From: Dietzia natronolimnaea
GTDB lineage: Bacteria > Actinomycetota > Actinomycetes > Mycobacteriales > Mycobacteriaceae
Direction of reading: 5' to 3'
NCBI RefSeq assembly: GCF_002289575.1
Contig: NZ_NTGA01000018.1
Location: 62,001 to 126,000, forward strand
DNA length: 64,000 nt
The position numbers were made by a program, and so were the translations under genes. The notes beneath the pieces were generated by a model that saw only the letters and a list, made by a program, of their open reading frames with translations, searched no databases and was not told the origin of the DNA. Every line of letters begins with the position of its first letter. Position 1 is the first letter of the stretch. This document shows positions 21,074-30,195 of this stretch, piece after piece.

Positions 21074-21355
21074 TCAGTCGATCCGAGACGGGTGCCGCGT
21101 CAAGGCCATGACCTGCATGTCCATGTACGGGAACAGCGGGAGGCCCTGGAGGATCTCGTGGAGCTCGTCGGCCGACTCGACGTCGAAGATGCTGATGTTG
21201 GAGTATTGGCCCACGATGCGCCAGAGCTCGCGCCACTTACCGGAGCGCTGCAGCTCCTGGCTGTAGGCCTTCTCGCGCGCCACGGTCTGGGCGCGGACCT
21301 CGGGGTCCAGGTCGTGCGGGATGTGGACGTCCATGCGGACGTGGAACAGTGCCAT
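21074..21355 (-). CDS. catC: Muconolactone delta-isomerase
   Basis: Small enzyme of 93 residues, the standard length, that moves the double bond of muconolactone to give the 3-oxoadipate enol-lactone. It starts MALFHVRMDVHIP and has the family segments REKAYSQELQRSGKW, IFDVES and LPLFPYMD. It lies 35 bases downstream of catB on the minus strand. Confidence 0.95.
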   Translation of the reverse strand: MALFHVRMDVHIPHDLDPEVRAQTVAREKAYSQELQRSGKWRELWRIVGQYSNISIFDVESADELHEILQGLPLFPYMDMQVMALTRHPSRID

Positions 21356-21390
21356 CGTGGGATCCTCCTTCGGGGGTGGTGTCGCCGCGG

Positions 21391-22512
21391 TCAGCGGCGG
21401 GTGAACTTCTCGACGGCGTCGTGGTCGATCTCGACGCCCAGGCCGGGCCCGGGCGGCAGGTGGACCCGGCCGGCCTCGTAGCGGATCGGCGTGGTCACAT
21501 ACGTCTCGGCGAGCAACAGGGGCCCGAACAGTTCCGAGCCGTAGTTGAATCCGGGCTCAGCGCAGGCGAGGTGCAGCGAGGCGACCGTCCCGATCGGGCC
21601 CTCGAGGGAGGTCGCCGCATGGCAGGCGATCCCGGCCGCACGGGCGATCGCCACGACCTCCTTGCCGCGGGTCAGACCCCCGAGCTTGGTGGTCTTCACC
21701 GCGATCACCCCGGCGGCGTCCCGGCGCGCCACCTCGAGGGCGTCGTGGGGGGACTGGACCGACTCGTCGGCCATGAACTGCACGGGCAGCGAGCGGTTGA
21801 GCTCGGCCAGCACCTCGATGTGTTCGGTGGGGGTCGGCTGCTCGATGAGCTCGATACCGGCCTCCACCAGCGCCGGGAGGTGGACGTTCGCGGTGAACCG
21901 GTCCCACCGGGCGTTGATGTCCACCCGCAGTCCGGCGCGCCCGTCGAGTCGGTCGGCCAGCGCGGCGATGCGGGCGACGTCCTCGGCCGGGTCCAGCGCT
22001 CCCATCTTCAACTTGAAACTGCGGTGACGATCCGCCGCCAACAGCTCGTCGATCTCGGCGACCATCTCCTCGAGCGGCATGGCGCCCAGGGCCCAGGTGC
22101 ACTCGATCGAGTCGCGGACCGCGCCGCCCAGCAGCGAGCGGACCGGGACCTCCACCGACCGGGCCCACGCGTCGAACATGGCGATCTCCAGGGCGGCCTT
22201 GGCGAAACGGCCGCGGGCCACCACACCCTCCATCGCCTCGAGCACGGCCGGGACCTCGTCGACCCGACGGCCGACGGCCACCGGAGCGAGGTACTTCTCC
22301 ACCAACACCTGCATGGTCTCCGCAGACTCACCACCCCACCACGGGCCGCCCGGGGTCACACCTTCGCCGTAGCCGACAACCCCGTCCTCGGTGATGACCG
22401 CCACGAGCAGGATCGACTGTGCCGTGGCGGTGGTGGTGGCGAACTTGTGCGGCCTGATGAGCGGCACGTCGAGAATCCGTGTCTCCACGGAACGGATGAT
22501 CAGGTCAGACAC
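21391..22512 (-). CDS. catB: Muconate cycloisomerase
   Basis: Enolase-superfamily enzyme of 373 residues forming muconolactone from cis,cis-muconate. The KxK motif with Lys167 and Lys169 (KLKMG) sits at the same numbers as in the Pseudomonas enzyme. Metal ligands are in DINARW, IEQPTP and ADES, and the second base is in VKTTKLGG. The GTG at 22512 starts a protein of the usual length. It is separated from catA by 115 bases containing a hairpin, so catA may be transcribed more strongly. Confidence 0.94.
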   Translation of the reverse strand: MSDLIIRSVETRILDVPLIRPHKFATTTATAQSILLVAVITEDGVVGYGEGVTPGGPWWGGESAETMQVLVEKYLAPVAVGRRVDEVPAVLEAMEGVVARGRFAKAALEIAMFDAWARSVEVPVRSLLGGAVRDSIECTWALGAMPLEEMVAEIDELLAADRHRSFKLKMGALDPAEDVARIAALADRLDGRAGLRVDINARWDRFTANVHLPALVEAGIELIEQPTPTEHIEVLAELNRSLPVQFMADESVQSPHDALEVARRDAAGVIAVKTTKLGGLTRGKEVVAIARAAGIACHAATSLEGPIGTVASLHLACAEPGFNYGSELFGPLLLAETYVTTPIRYEAGRVHLPPGPGLGVEIDHDAVEKFTRR

Positions 22513-22520
22513 TCTTCAGT

Positions 22521-22550
22521 CCTTCGTCTTGGTGGCCTTCGTCTTGGTGG
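22521..22550. repeat. 15-bp perfect tandem repeat between catA and catB
   Basis: CCTTCGTCTTGGTGG occurs twice head-to-tail just upstream of the catB start. No function is evident. Confidence 0.6.
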
Positions 22551-22571
22551 CCCGGCCGGGCGATCGCCGAC

Positions 22572-22598
22572 GCCCCGGCCGCGCGTGCCGGCCGGGGC
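22572..22598 (-). terminator. Hairpin between catA and catB
   Basis: GCCCCGGCC and GGCCGGGGC form a perfect nine-base stem with a nine-base loop, 30 bases past the catA stop. There is no T tract. It may partly end catA transcription and reduce catBC expression. Confidence 0.55.
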
Positions 22599-22627
22599 GG
22601 GTGGGCATGAAGCGAGGTCGTTACCGG

Positions 22628-23539
<912 letters not shown>

Positions 23540-23724
23540 TCAGACCGGCCGGATCGGGTCTGGCCGGGTCGGGTCGGGCCGGGTCGGTCCGGTCGATGCC
23601 CCCACTGTGCGCCGGGTCCGGTGTGTCGTCAATCACGGTCCATTACGTGTGTAGAGCGCCACTCGTGCGCCGACCGCGCGTCCGAGGTGCGTTTGCGCAG
23701 GTCCCGCCGCCGAGAGAGGGAATG

Positions 23725-23741
23725 TGTTCGCACTGCGAACA
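23725..23741. promoter_or_regulatory. Perfect palindrome TGTTCGCACTGCGAACA, likely IclR-type operator
   Basis: Eight-base arms around one central base. The left arm TGTTCG is shared with the two boxes between pcaI and pcaD. Its position between divergent catA and benA fits control by the IclR protein encoded at 18990-19817 or a second IclR (CatR) elsewhere. Confidence 0.6.
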
Positions 23742-23748
23742 GTGCACG

Positions 23749-23764
23749 CCTAGGTATGACTAGG
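23749..23764. promoter_or_regulatory. CCTAG-N6-CTAGG inverted repeat, candidate BenR site
   Basis: CCTAGGTATGACTAGG has five-base arms, and a further CCTAG half-site follows at 23771-23775. It lies about 100 bases before benA, downstream of the IclR-type palindrome. CTAG-rich motifs are rare in such GC-rich DNA. Binding by the LuxR-type regulator BenR is only a guess from position. Confidence 0.35.
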
Positions 23765-23866
23765 AGGTGCCCTAGTGTGATCGAGAGCACAACAGGGCAC
23801 GGTGGAGGCACACCGGCAGCGGGTCGCATCGTCGCGACCGGAACCGAACCATGCTAGGAGCCCTCG

Positions 23867-25222
23867 ATGTCAGATCGACTCGACCACGTCCAGGCCACCC
23901 TCGAGACCGCACTCGAGGACCGGCCTGCCGACGGCGTCATCCGCGCCAACCGCCGCATCTTCACCGATGAGGAGCTCTTCGAGCTCGAGATGACGCACAT
24001 CTTCGAGGGCAACTGGGTCTACCTCGCGCACGAGAGCCAGATCCCCGACGTCGGCGACTACTTCACCACCGACATCGGACGTCAGCCCGTGGTGATCACC
24101 CGCGGCAAGGACGGCGAGCTCAACTGCCTCATCAACGCCTGTTCCCACCGTGGTGCGATGCTGTGCCGACGCAAGACCGATAACCGCACCACCCTCACCT
24201 GCCCGTTCCACGGCTGGACGTTCTCGAACTCCGGTGAACTGCTCAAGGTCAAGGACCCCCGCGACGCCGGGTACCCCGAGCAGTTCAACACCGACGGTTC
24301 GCACGATCTACGACGCGTGGTCCGCTTCGAGAGCTACCGAGGGTTCCTCTTCGGCAGCCTCAACCCGGATGTCCTCCCGCTGGAGGAGCATCTCGGCGAC
24401 AGCCGGACCATCATCGACATGCTCGTCGACCAGTCACCCGAGGGCCTGGAGGTCCTGCGCGGCTCGTCCACCTACACCTTCGACGGGAACTGGAAGCTCC
24501 AGGCGGAGAACGGCGCCGACGGCTACCACGTCTCGGCGACCCACTGGAACTACGCGGCCACCACCGCGCGCCGCTCGTCGGGAGAGTCCAAGAACGAGAC
24601 CAAAGCGATGGACGCCGGGACCTGGGGCAAGCAGGGCGGCGGCTACTGGTCGTTCGAGCACGGCCACCTGCTCCTGTGGATGTGGTGGGGCAACCCGGAG
24701 GATCGCCCGCTGTGGGGCCGCCGTCAGGAGCTCGCCGAACAGATCGGCGCGAAGAAGGCCGAGTTCATGGTGGGCGCCTCCCGCAACCTCTGCCTGTACC
24801 CGAACGTCTACCTCATGGACCAGTTCTCCAGCCAGATCCGGCACTTCAAGCCCATCTCTGTGGACAAGACCGAGGTGACGATCTACTGCATCGCCCCGAA
24901 GGGTGAGAGCGCTGAGAGCCGGGCGGCCAGGATCCGGCAGTACGAGGACTTCTTCAACGCGACCGGCATGGCGACCCCGGACGACCTGGAGGAGTTCCGC
25001 TCCTGCCAGAAGACGTACCTCGCCGACGCCGCGCCGTGGAACGACATGACGCGGGGCAGCACCCATCAGGTCACCGGACCGGACGAGACCGCCCGAGGCC
25101 TGGGGATGGAGAACGTGCTGTCCTCCGGCGCCAAGACCGAGGACGAGGGTCTGTACCCGGTCCAGCACGGGTACTGGCTCCGGACCATGCAGCGCGCGCT
25201 CAGGGCGGAGACCGGCGCCTGA
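23867..25222 (+). CDS. benA: Benzoate 1,2-dioxygenase, large (alpha) subunit
   Basis: Rieske non-haem iron oxygenase subunit of 451 residues that dihydroxylates benzoate to its cis-diol. The Rieske cluster ligands are Cys92, His94, Cys112 and His115 (ACSHRG, TCPFHGW). The mononuclear iron ligands His221 and His226 are in [12 protein letters not shown]; the third, an Asp, is probably in NVYLMDQFS. The start has a clear AGGAG. It begins the benABCD-K-R-E run, all on the plus strand with small gaps. Related toluate dioxygenases cannot be fully excluded. Confidence 0.94.
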   Translation: MSDRLDHVQATLETALEDRPADGVIRANRRIFTDEELFELEMTHIFEGNWVYLAHESQIPDVGDYFTTDIGRQPVVITRGKDGELNCLINACSHRGAMLCRRKTDNRTTLTCPFHGWTFSNSGELLKVKDPRDAGYPEQFNTDGSHDLRRVVRFESYRGFLFGSLNPDVLPLEEHLGDSRTIIDMLVDQSPEGLEVLRGSSTYTFDGNWKLQAENGADGYHVSATHWNYAATTARRSSGESKNETKAMDAGTWGKQGGGYWSFEHGHLLLWMWWGNPEDRPLWGRRQELAEQIGAKKAEFMVGASRNLCLYPNVYLMDQFSSQIRHFKPISVDKTEVTIYCIAPKGESAESRAARIRQYEDFFNATGMATPDDLEEFRSCQKTYLADAAPWNDMTRGSTHQVTGPDETARGLGMENVLSSGAKTEDEGLYPVQHGYWLRTMQRALRAETGA

Positions 25223-25273
25223 GCCGTCCCACGCAGACCTCCCGCACCCCCTCCCCCACGAAAGGCCAGATCC

Positions 25274-25783
25274 ATGACCGCCCCCACCGTGGCGTCGATC
25301 TCCGTTGACGAGATCTCCGCCTTCCTGTTCCGCGAAGCCCGCCTGCTCGACGACCGCCAGTTCGAGCAGTGGATCGCGTGCTACCGCGAGGACGCGATGT
25401 ACTGGATGCCCGCCTGGGACGACGACGGCGAGCTCACCACCGACCCGTACTCGGAGATCTCGCTGATCTTCTACCCCAATCGGGCCGGCATCGAGGACCG
25501 CGTGTTCCGCATCCGGACCGAGCGTTCCTCGGCCACGTCGCTGCCGGAACCCCGCACGAATCACCTCATCAGCAACATCGAGGTGCTGGACCGCCGGCCC
25601 GGAGAGGTCGACATCCGGTTCAACTGGCTGTCGTCGTACTTCCGGTACAACACCACCGACCAGTACTTCGGCACCTCCTTCTACACCCTCGACGTCACCG
25701 GGGAGTCGCCGCTGATCACCTACAAGAAGGTGGTCCTGAAGAACGACTACATCCACCACATCGTGGACGTCTACATGGTGTGA
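25274..25783 (+). CDS. benB: Benzoate 1,2-dioxygenase, small (beta) subunit
   Basis: A 169-residue beta subunit with the NTF2-like fold seen in ring-hydroxylating dioxygenases. It shows FLFREARLLDDRQFEQWIACYREDA near the N-terminus, the SEISLIFY segment, and PEPRTNHLISNI. It has structural rather than catalytic work in the alpha3-beta3 oxygenase. It is 51 bases behind benA with GAAAGG ahead of the ATG. Confidence 0.94.
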   Translation: MTAPTVASISVDEISAFLFREARLLDDRQFEQWIACYREDAMYWMPAWDDDGELTTDPYSEISLIFYPNRAGIEDRVFRIRTERSSATSLPEPRTNHLISNIEVLDRRPGEVDIRFNWLSSYFRYNTTDQYFGTSFYTLDVTGESPLITYKKVVLKNDYIHHIVDVYMV

Positions 25784-25874
25784 GCCCACACCCGCGCCGG
25801 CGTCCGTCCAGGGCCCCGGCCCCCACCCGGTCGCCTGTGCGGCCGGCATCGCCAGCGACCTGGAGTGAGACCCC

Positions 25875-27785
25875 ATGAGCTATTCAGTGGCACTGGCCTT
25901 CGAGGACGGCGTGACGCGCTTCGTCAACTGCGGTCCGACGGAGACCGTCGCCGACGCCTCGTACAAGGCCCGGATCAACATCCCCCTCGATTGCCGCGAC
26001 GGAGCGTGCGGGACGTGCAAGTCCCTCTGCGAGTCCGGCGACTTCGACGGCGGCGACTACATCGACGACGCCCTCACCGAGGACGAGGCCGCGGCCGGGT
26101 ACTGCCTGCCCTGCCAGATGGTCCCGCGATCCGACCTGGTCGTCCAAATCCCCACCACCTCCGACGTGGCCAAGACCACCGCCGCGGCGCACCCCGCGAC
26201 GGTCACGGCCGTCGAGCGCCTGGCCGAGGGTGCGTTCGCGTTGACGGTTGAGCTGGACGACCGCGACGCCCTGGCGTTCCTGCCCGGCCAGTACGTCAGC
26301 ATCGCGGTTCCGGGCACCGACCAGACGCGGTCGTACTCGTTCTCCACCGGAGCCGACTCGAAGCACTTGTCGTTCCTCGTCAAGTACGCCTCCGGCGGCG
26401 CGATGTCGGAGTACCTGGCCCAGCGCTGCGCGGTGGGCGACCGCCTGAATTTGACCGGTCCGATGGGCAGCTTCTTCCTCCGCGAGTCCAGCCGCCCCCT
26501 ACTGCTCCTGGCGGGCGGCACCGGCCTGGCGCCCGTGCTGTCGATCCTGGAGACCCTCGCCGCCGACACCACCGACCGGCCGATCCACCTCATCTACGGC
26601 ACCTCGTTCGACACCGACGTGGTCTACACGGACCTGCTGGACGAGTACACCACCCGGATCACTGGGATGACCTGGGAGCTGGTCGTGGCGGACCCGGCGA
26701 CGGCGTATCCGAACAGCGGGTACGTCACCGGGCTGATCCGCCCGGAGCACCTCCACGACGGGACCGCCGACATCTACCTCTGCGGGCCGCCCCCGATGGT
26801 CGAGGCGGTCAGGGGCTTCCTCGACGCCGAGGGCCTCCAGGTGACGCACTTCTACTACGAGAAGTTCACCCCCGCGACCGCGGTGCCCGACCAGTCGGCG
26901 GAGCAGCGCGAGACGGCACCGACGGCCCCCACGACCACGGCCGCGCCCCCGGCACCCCTCGTCTTCCGTCGGCCCGGGGACCCGGTGCCGGCCATCGAGG
27001 CCCGCCCGGTCGGGTACGTCCCACCGATCCCCGGGGAGCACGCGGCCGCCGGCGCCCGTTCCGTGGAGCCGGTGGCCCCCCTCGCCGCGCGTCCGGTCGG
27101 GTACACCCCGCCCGCTCCGGGCGGACACCCCGCACCGGCCGCCCGCTCGGCCGAACCCTTCGCCGCCATCGCCGCCCGCCCGGTCGGCTTCGTCCCGCGC
27201 CAGGTCACCCTGGCGCCCGTGTCGACCACCCGCGACGCGGCCGGCACCACCACGGTGTCCGTTGCCGGCGGTGGACGCTCGGAGACCATCACCTCGGCAC
27301 CCGGCGTGGTCAGCGGTGAGGTGCACCCCGCGATCCGGCGGTCCGATGCGCAGTTCGACGCCCGCATGGCGCTCGAGCTCGGCGTGATCGAACTGATCAT
27401 GGGACGTCTCGACGACGCCCGCCTCGCGGAGTTCCGGATGCTCGCGGAGTCCGCCAATCAGTACATCGAGGGCGACCGGTTCCTCGACCCCGAGCGGTTC
27501 ACCGCCGCGAACGCCCAGTTCCACGAGTTCCTGTTCCGCTGCACCGGCAACGACTCCCTGCTCCAGGCCTACCGCATGCTGGAGGTGACCCAGGTGATGA
27601 ACAGCGTCCTGCCCGACGCCCGCTGGGTGTCCGAGGACATCGTCCCCGAGCACCTCGAGATCGTGGCCGCGTTCGAATCAGGGGACCGTGACGCCGCGCG
27701 TTACCTCATCCGGCGGCACAGCGCACACGCCAAGGCCACCATGCGCACCGCGCTGGACCAGCAGGCCGTGGGTGAGGCGTCGTGA
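25875..27785 (+). CDS. benC: Benzoate dioxygenase reductase BenC fused to an FCD-like domain
   Basis: Electron-transfer component moving electrons from NADH to BenAB, with an unusual extra half. Residues 1-337 are a normal BenC: plant-type 2Fe-2S ligands Cys40, Cys45, Cys48 and Cys80, the FAD motif RSYSFST (152-158), GGTGLAP (214-220) and CGPPPMV (303-309). Residues 338-490 are a Pro/Ala-rich linker with three copies of a 29-residue repeat. Residues 490-628 are all-helical and resemble the FCD effector domain of GntR regulators, with His550, His593 and His615 at likely metal positions and Asn546 where an Asp is usual. There is no DNA-binding wing. Total 636 residues against about 340 for Acinetobacter BenC. 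Confidence 0.85.
   Translation: MSYSVALAFEDGVTRFVNCGPTETVADASYKARINIPLDCRDGACGTCKSLCESGDFDGGDYIDDALTEDEAAAGYCLPCQMVPRSDLVVQIPTTSDVAKTTAAAHPATVTAVERLAEGAFALTVELDDRDALAFLPGQYVSIAVPGTDQTRSYSFSTGADSKHLSFLVKYASGGAMSEYLAQRCAVGDRLNLTGPMGSFFLRESSRPLLLLAGGTGLAPVLSILETLAADTTDRPIHLIYGTSFDTDVVYTDLLDEYTTRITGMTWELVVADPATAYPNSGYVTGLIRPEHLHDGTADIYLCGPPPMVEAVRGFLDAEGLQVTHFYYEKFTPATAVPDQSAEQRETAPTAPTTTAAPPAPLVFRRPGDPVPAIEARPVGYVPPIPGEHAAAGARSVEPVAPLAARPVGYTPPAPGGHPAPAARSAEPFAAIAARPVGFVPRQVTLAPVSTTRDAAGTTTVSVAGGGRSETITSAPGVVSGEVHPAIRRSDAQFDARMALELGVIELIMGRLDDARLAEFRMLAESANQYIEGDRFLDPERFTAANAQFHEFLFRCTGNDSLLQAYRMLEVTQVMNSVLPDARWVSEDIVPEHLEIVAAFESGDRDAARYLIRRHSAHAKATMRTALDQQAVGEAS
26985..27194 (+). repeat. Three 29-residue repeats in the BenC linker
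   Basis: ARPVGY or ARPVGF recurs at residues 376, 405 and 434 of BenC, each followed by Pro-rich sequence. ARSVEP and ARSAEP precede the second and third copies. The exact 87-base period suggests internal duplication of a flexible linker. Confidence 0.75.
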
Positions 27786-28615
27786 GTGCGCCCGTCGGCG
27801 AGTACGACCCCGTGCCCCCCGTCGTCTCCCCCGGCCGCTTCGCCGCGCGGTCGGTGCTCGTCACCGGCGCCGTCCAGGGCATCGGTCGGGCGGTCGCGGA
27901 CCGGGTGGTCCGCGAGGGCGGACTTGTCACCGTCGTGGACCGGGCCGACCTCATCGGAGCGGTCGCCGACGACCTGTCCGCCCTCTCCCCCGCCGGACAC
28001 CGCGTGGTGCCGGTGGAGGCAGATCTGGAGACGTTCGAGGGCGCCGAGGCCTCGGTCCGTGCGGCGCTTGACGCGCACGGCCGGATCGACGTGCTGATCA
28101 ACAACGTCGGCGGGACCATCTGGGCCCGGCCCTATGAGGAGTACTCGGCCGAGCAGATCGAGGCCGAGGTCCGGCGATCCCTCTTCCCCACGCTGTGGAT
28201 GTGCCGTGCGGTTCTGCCGTCGATGGTCGCGGCCGGCGCTGGCACGATCGTCAACGTCTCCTCCGTCGCCACCCGCGGAGTGAACCGGGCCCCCTACGCA
28301 GCGTCCAAGGGAGGCGTCAACGGCCTCACCTCGGCCCTGGCCCTGGAGGCCGCCCCGCACGGTGTGCGGGTGGTGGCCACCGCCCCCGGCGGCACCCTCG
28401 CCCCCGAACGCCGCGTCTCGCGGGGTGGCGACGCCCGCAGCGACCAGGAGAAGGCCTGGTACACCCAGATCGTCGAGCAGACCGTCGACTCCACCGTCAT
28501 GGGCAGGTACGGCACGCTCCACGAACAGGTGGCCCCGATCTGCTTCCTCGCCTCGGAGGAGGCCTCCTACATCACCGGGTCGACCCTTCCCGTCGCCGGT
28601 GGCGACCAGGGCTGA
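27782..28615 (+). CDS. benD: Benzoate cis-diol dehydrogenase
   Basis: Short-chain dehydrogenase of 277 residues that oxidises and decarboxylates the cis-diol of benzoate to catechol. Seen: the NAD motif VTGAVQGIGRAV, INNVGG, and the catalytic Tyr/Lys in YAASKGG with a preceding VSSVA. The sequence near GGTIWARPYEEY is typical of BenD. The GTG start overlaps the benC stop by four bases, so the two are translationally coupled. Confidence 0.93.
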   Translation: MSAPVGEYDPVPPVVSPGRFAARSVLVTGAVQGIGRAVADRVVREGGLVTVVDRADLIGAVADDLSALSPAGHRVVPVEADLETFEGAEASVRAALDAHGRIDVLINNVGGTIWARPYEEYSAEQIEAEVRRSLFPTLWMCRAVLPSMVAAGAGTIVNVSSVATRGVNRAPYAASKGGVNGLTSALALEAAPHGVRVVATAPGGTLAPERRVSRGGDARSDQEKAWYTQIVEQTVDSTVMGRYGTLHEQVAPICFLASEEASYITGSTLPVAGGDQG

Positions 28616-28735
28616 GAGCCCGCGCAGTACGCCGCGCCGGCCGACCGCCACACGCCCGCCTCGTTCCCACACCCACCTCGACCCCGCACCTTCATCGCCC
28701 ACTGCGTCATCGTCCACACCGAACGGAGCCCTCCC

Positions 28736-30190
28736 GTGTCCTCGAGCACCCCCGCGCCCCCCGGGCGCCCCGTACCCTCCAACCCGCCCACGGATCCCGG
28801 CCCCTCCCCCGATGTCTGGGAGTCCCCGGCCCACAAGCGCACCGTCTACGGCGTCCTGACCGTGGTCGCCCTGGCGATCCTCTTCGACGGCTATGACCTC
28901 GTCATCTACGGCGCCGTCCTGCCCACCCTCCTGGCCGACCCCGGTCAGATCGGCGCCCTCGGGGCGGCGCAGGCCGGTGCGCTCGGGTCCTATGCCCTCG
29001 TCGGCGTGATGATCGGCGCTCTGGGTGCCGGAGCCGTCGGCGACCGCATCGGCCGCCGCCGGATCATGCTCGGCGCCATCGCCTGGTTCTCCATCGGTAT
29101 GGCCGCCACCTCATTCGCCCGCGACATCACCACGTTCGGCGTCCTGCGCCTGCTCACCGGGTTGGGCATCGGTGCCATCGTGGCCACAGCCGGCGCGATC
29201 ATCGCCGAGTTCGCCCCCGCGGGACGGCGCAACCTGTTCAACGCCATCGTCTACAGCGGCATCCCCGCCGGTGGCGTCATGGCCTCTGCACTCGCGATGA
29301 TGCTGCGCGACCACATCGGGTGGCGGGGGTTGTTCCTCATCGGGGCCCTGCCCCTGGTGATCGTGCTGCCCTACGCCTGGTACGCGCTCCCCGAGTCACC
29401 ACGGTGGCTGGCCTCCCGTGGCCAGACCCGTCGAGCCGCCGAGGTGTGCGCGGCCAGGGGCCTGCCGCTCGAGATGGCGGCGGTGCCGGACGCGCCCGTC
29501 ACCGCAGATCCGGCGCGGGGCGGTGGCGACGACGACGAGGTGGTCCCCCGCACCGGCTTCGCCGCCCTGCTCTCGCCCGACTACCGTCTGGGCACTCTCC
29601 TGCTGGGGTTCATGAGTTTCGCCGGCCTGCTGCTGACCTACGGTCTCAACACCTGGTTGCCCACGATCATGGAGACCTACGGTATCGACGCCAGGAGCTC
29701 CCTGGGTTTCCTCCTCGTCCTCAACGGCGGCGCGATCGCGGGCGGGCTCGTCGCCTCCTGGTTCGCCGACAGGCACGGGCCGCGCGTCATCGTGGCCTTC
29801 TCGTTCGTGCTGGCGACACTGGCCCTGGTGTCCATCACCTTCTCCCCGCCGTTCGCCCTGGTGGTGGCGTTGGTCGCGGCTGCCGGCATGGGCACGATCG
29901 GTACGCAGGTCCTGCTCTACGGCTTCGTCTCCAACTATTACGAGACGGGTGCGCGGGCCGCCGGCGTGGCGTGGTGCGCCGGGTTCGGCCGCCTGGGCGG
30001 GATCCTCGGCCCGGTGATCGGTGGCCTCCTCGTGGCCGCCGGCCTGGACGCGGACACGTCCTTCCTCGTGTTCGGCGGGATCGCCCTCGCCGGCGCCGCC
30101 CTCACCCTGGCCGTGCCCCGGTCCCCGGTGCGGGAGGAAGCGGCCGTGGTGACGGAACCGGTCGAGAGCACCGGCTCGGACCTACGCTGA
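28736..30190 (+). CDS. benK: Benzoate transporter, MFS (AAHS family)
   Basis: Major facilitator protein of 484 residues with about 12 membrane segments. The first carries FDGYDLVIYGAVLPTL, the acidic motif characteristic of aromatic-acid:proton symporters. GDRIGRRRIM between segments 2 and 3, and ADRHGPR in the second half, are the MFS loops. The cytoplasmic middle loop is acidic. The GTG start lies 120 bases behind benD. Its place between benD and benR indicates benzoate uptake. Confidence 0.88.
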   Translation: MSSSTPAPPGRPVPSNPPTDPGPSPDVWESPAHKRTVYGVLTVVALAILFDGYDLVIYGAVLPTLLADPGQIGALGAAQAGALGSYALVGVMIGALGAGAVGDRIGRRRIMLGAIAWFSIGMAATSFARDITTFGVLRLLTGLGIGAIVATAGAIIAEFAPAGRRNLFNAIVYSGIPAGGVMASALAMMLRDHIGWRGLFLIGALPLVIVLPYAWYALPESPRWLASRGQTRRAAEVCAARGLPLEMAAVPDAPVTADPARGGGDDDEVVPRTGFAALLSPDYRLGTLLLGFMSFAGLLLTYGLNTWLPTIMETYGIDARSSLGFLLVLNGGAIAGGLVASWFADRHGPRVIVAFSFVLATLALVSITFSPPFALVVALVAAAGMGTIGTQVLLYGFVSNYYETGARAAGVAWCAGFGRLGGILGPVIGGLLVAAGLDADTSFLVFGGIALAGAALTLAVPRSPVREEAAVVTEPVESTGSDLR

Positions 30191-30195
30191 CCTCC

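Noticed and set aside
27366-27785. FCD-like part as a separate GntR regulator gene
   Set aside because: The frame is continuous from BenC, there is no ribosome-binding site or DNA-binding domain before it, and benD is coupled to its stop.
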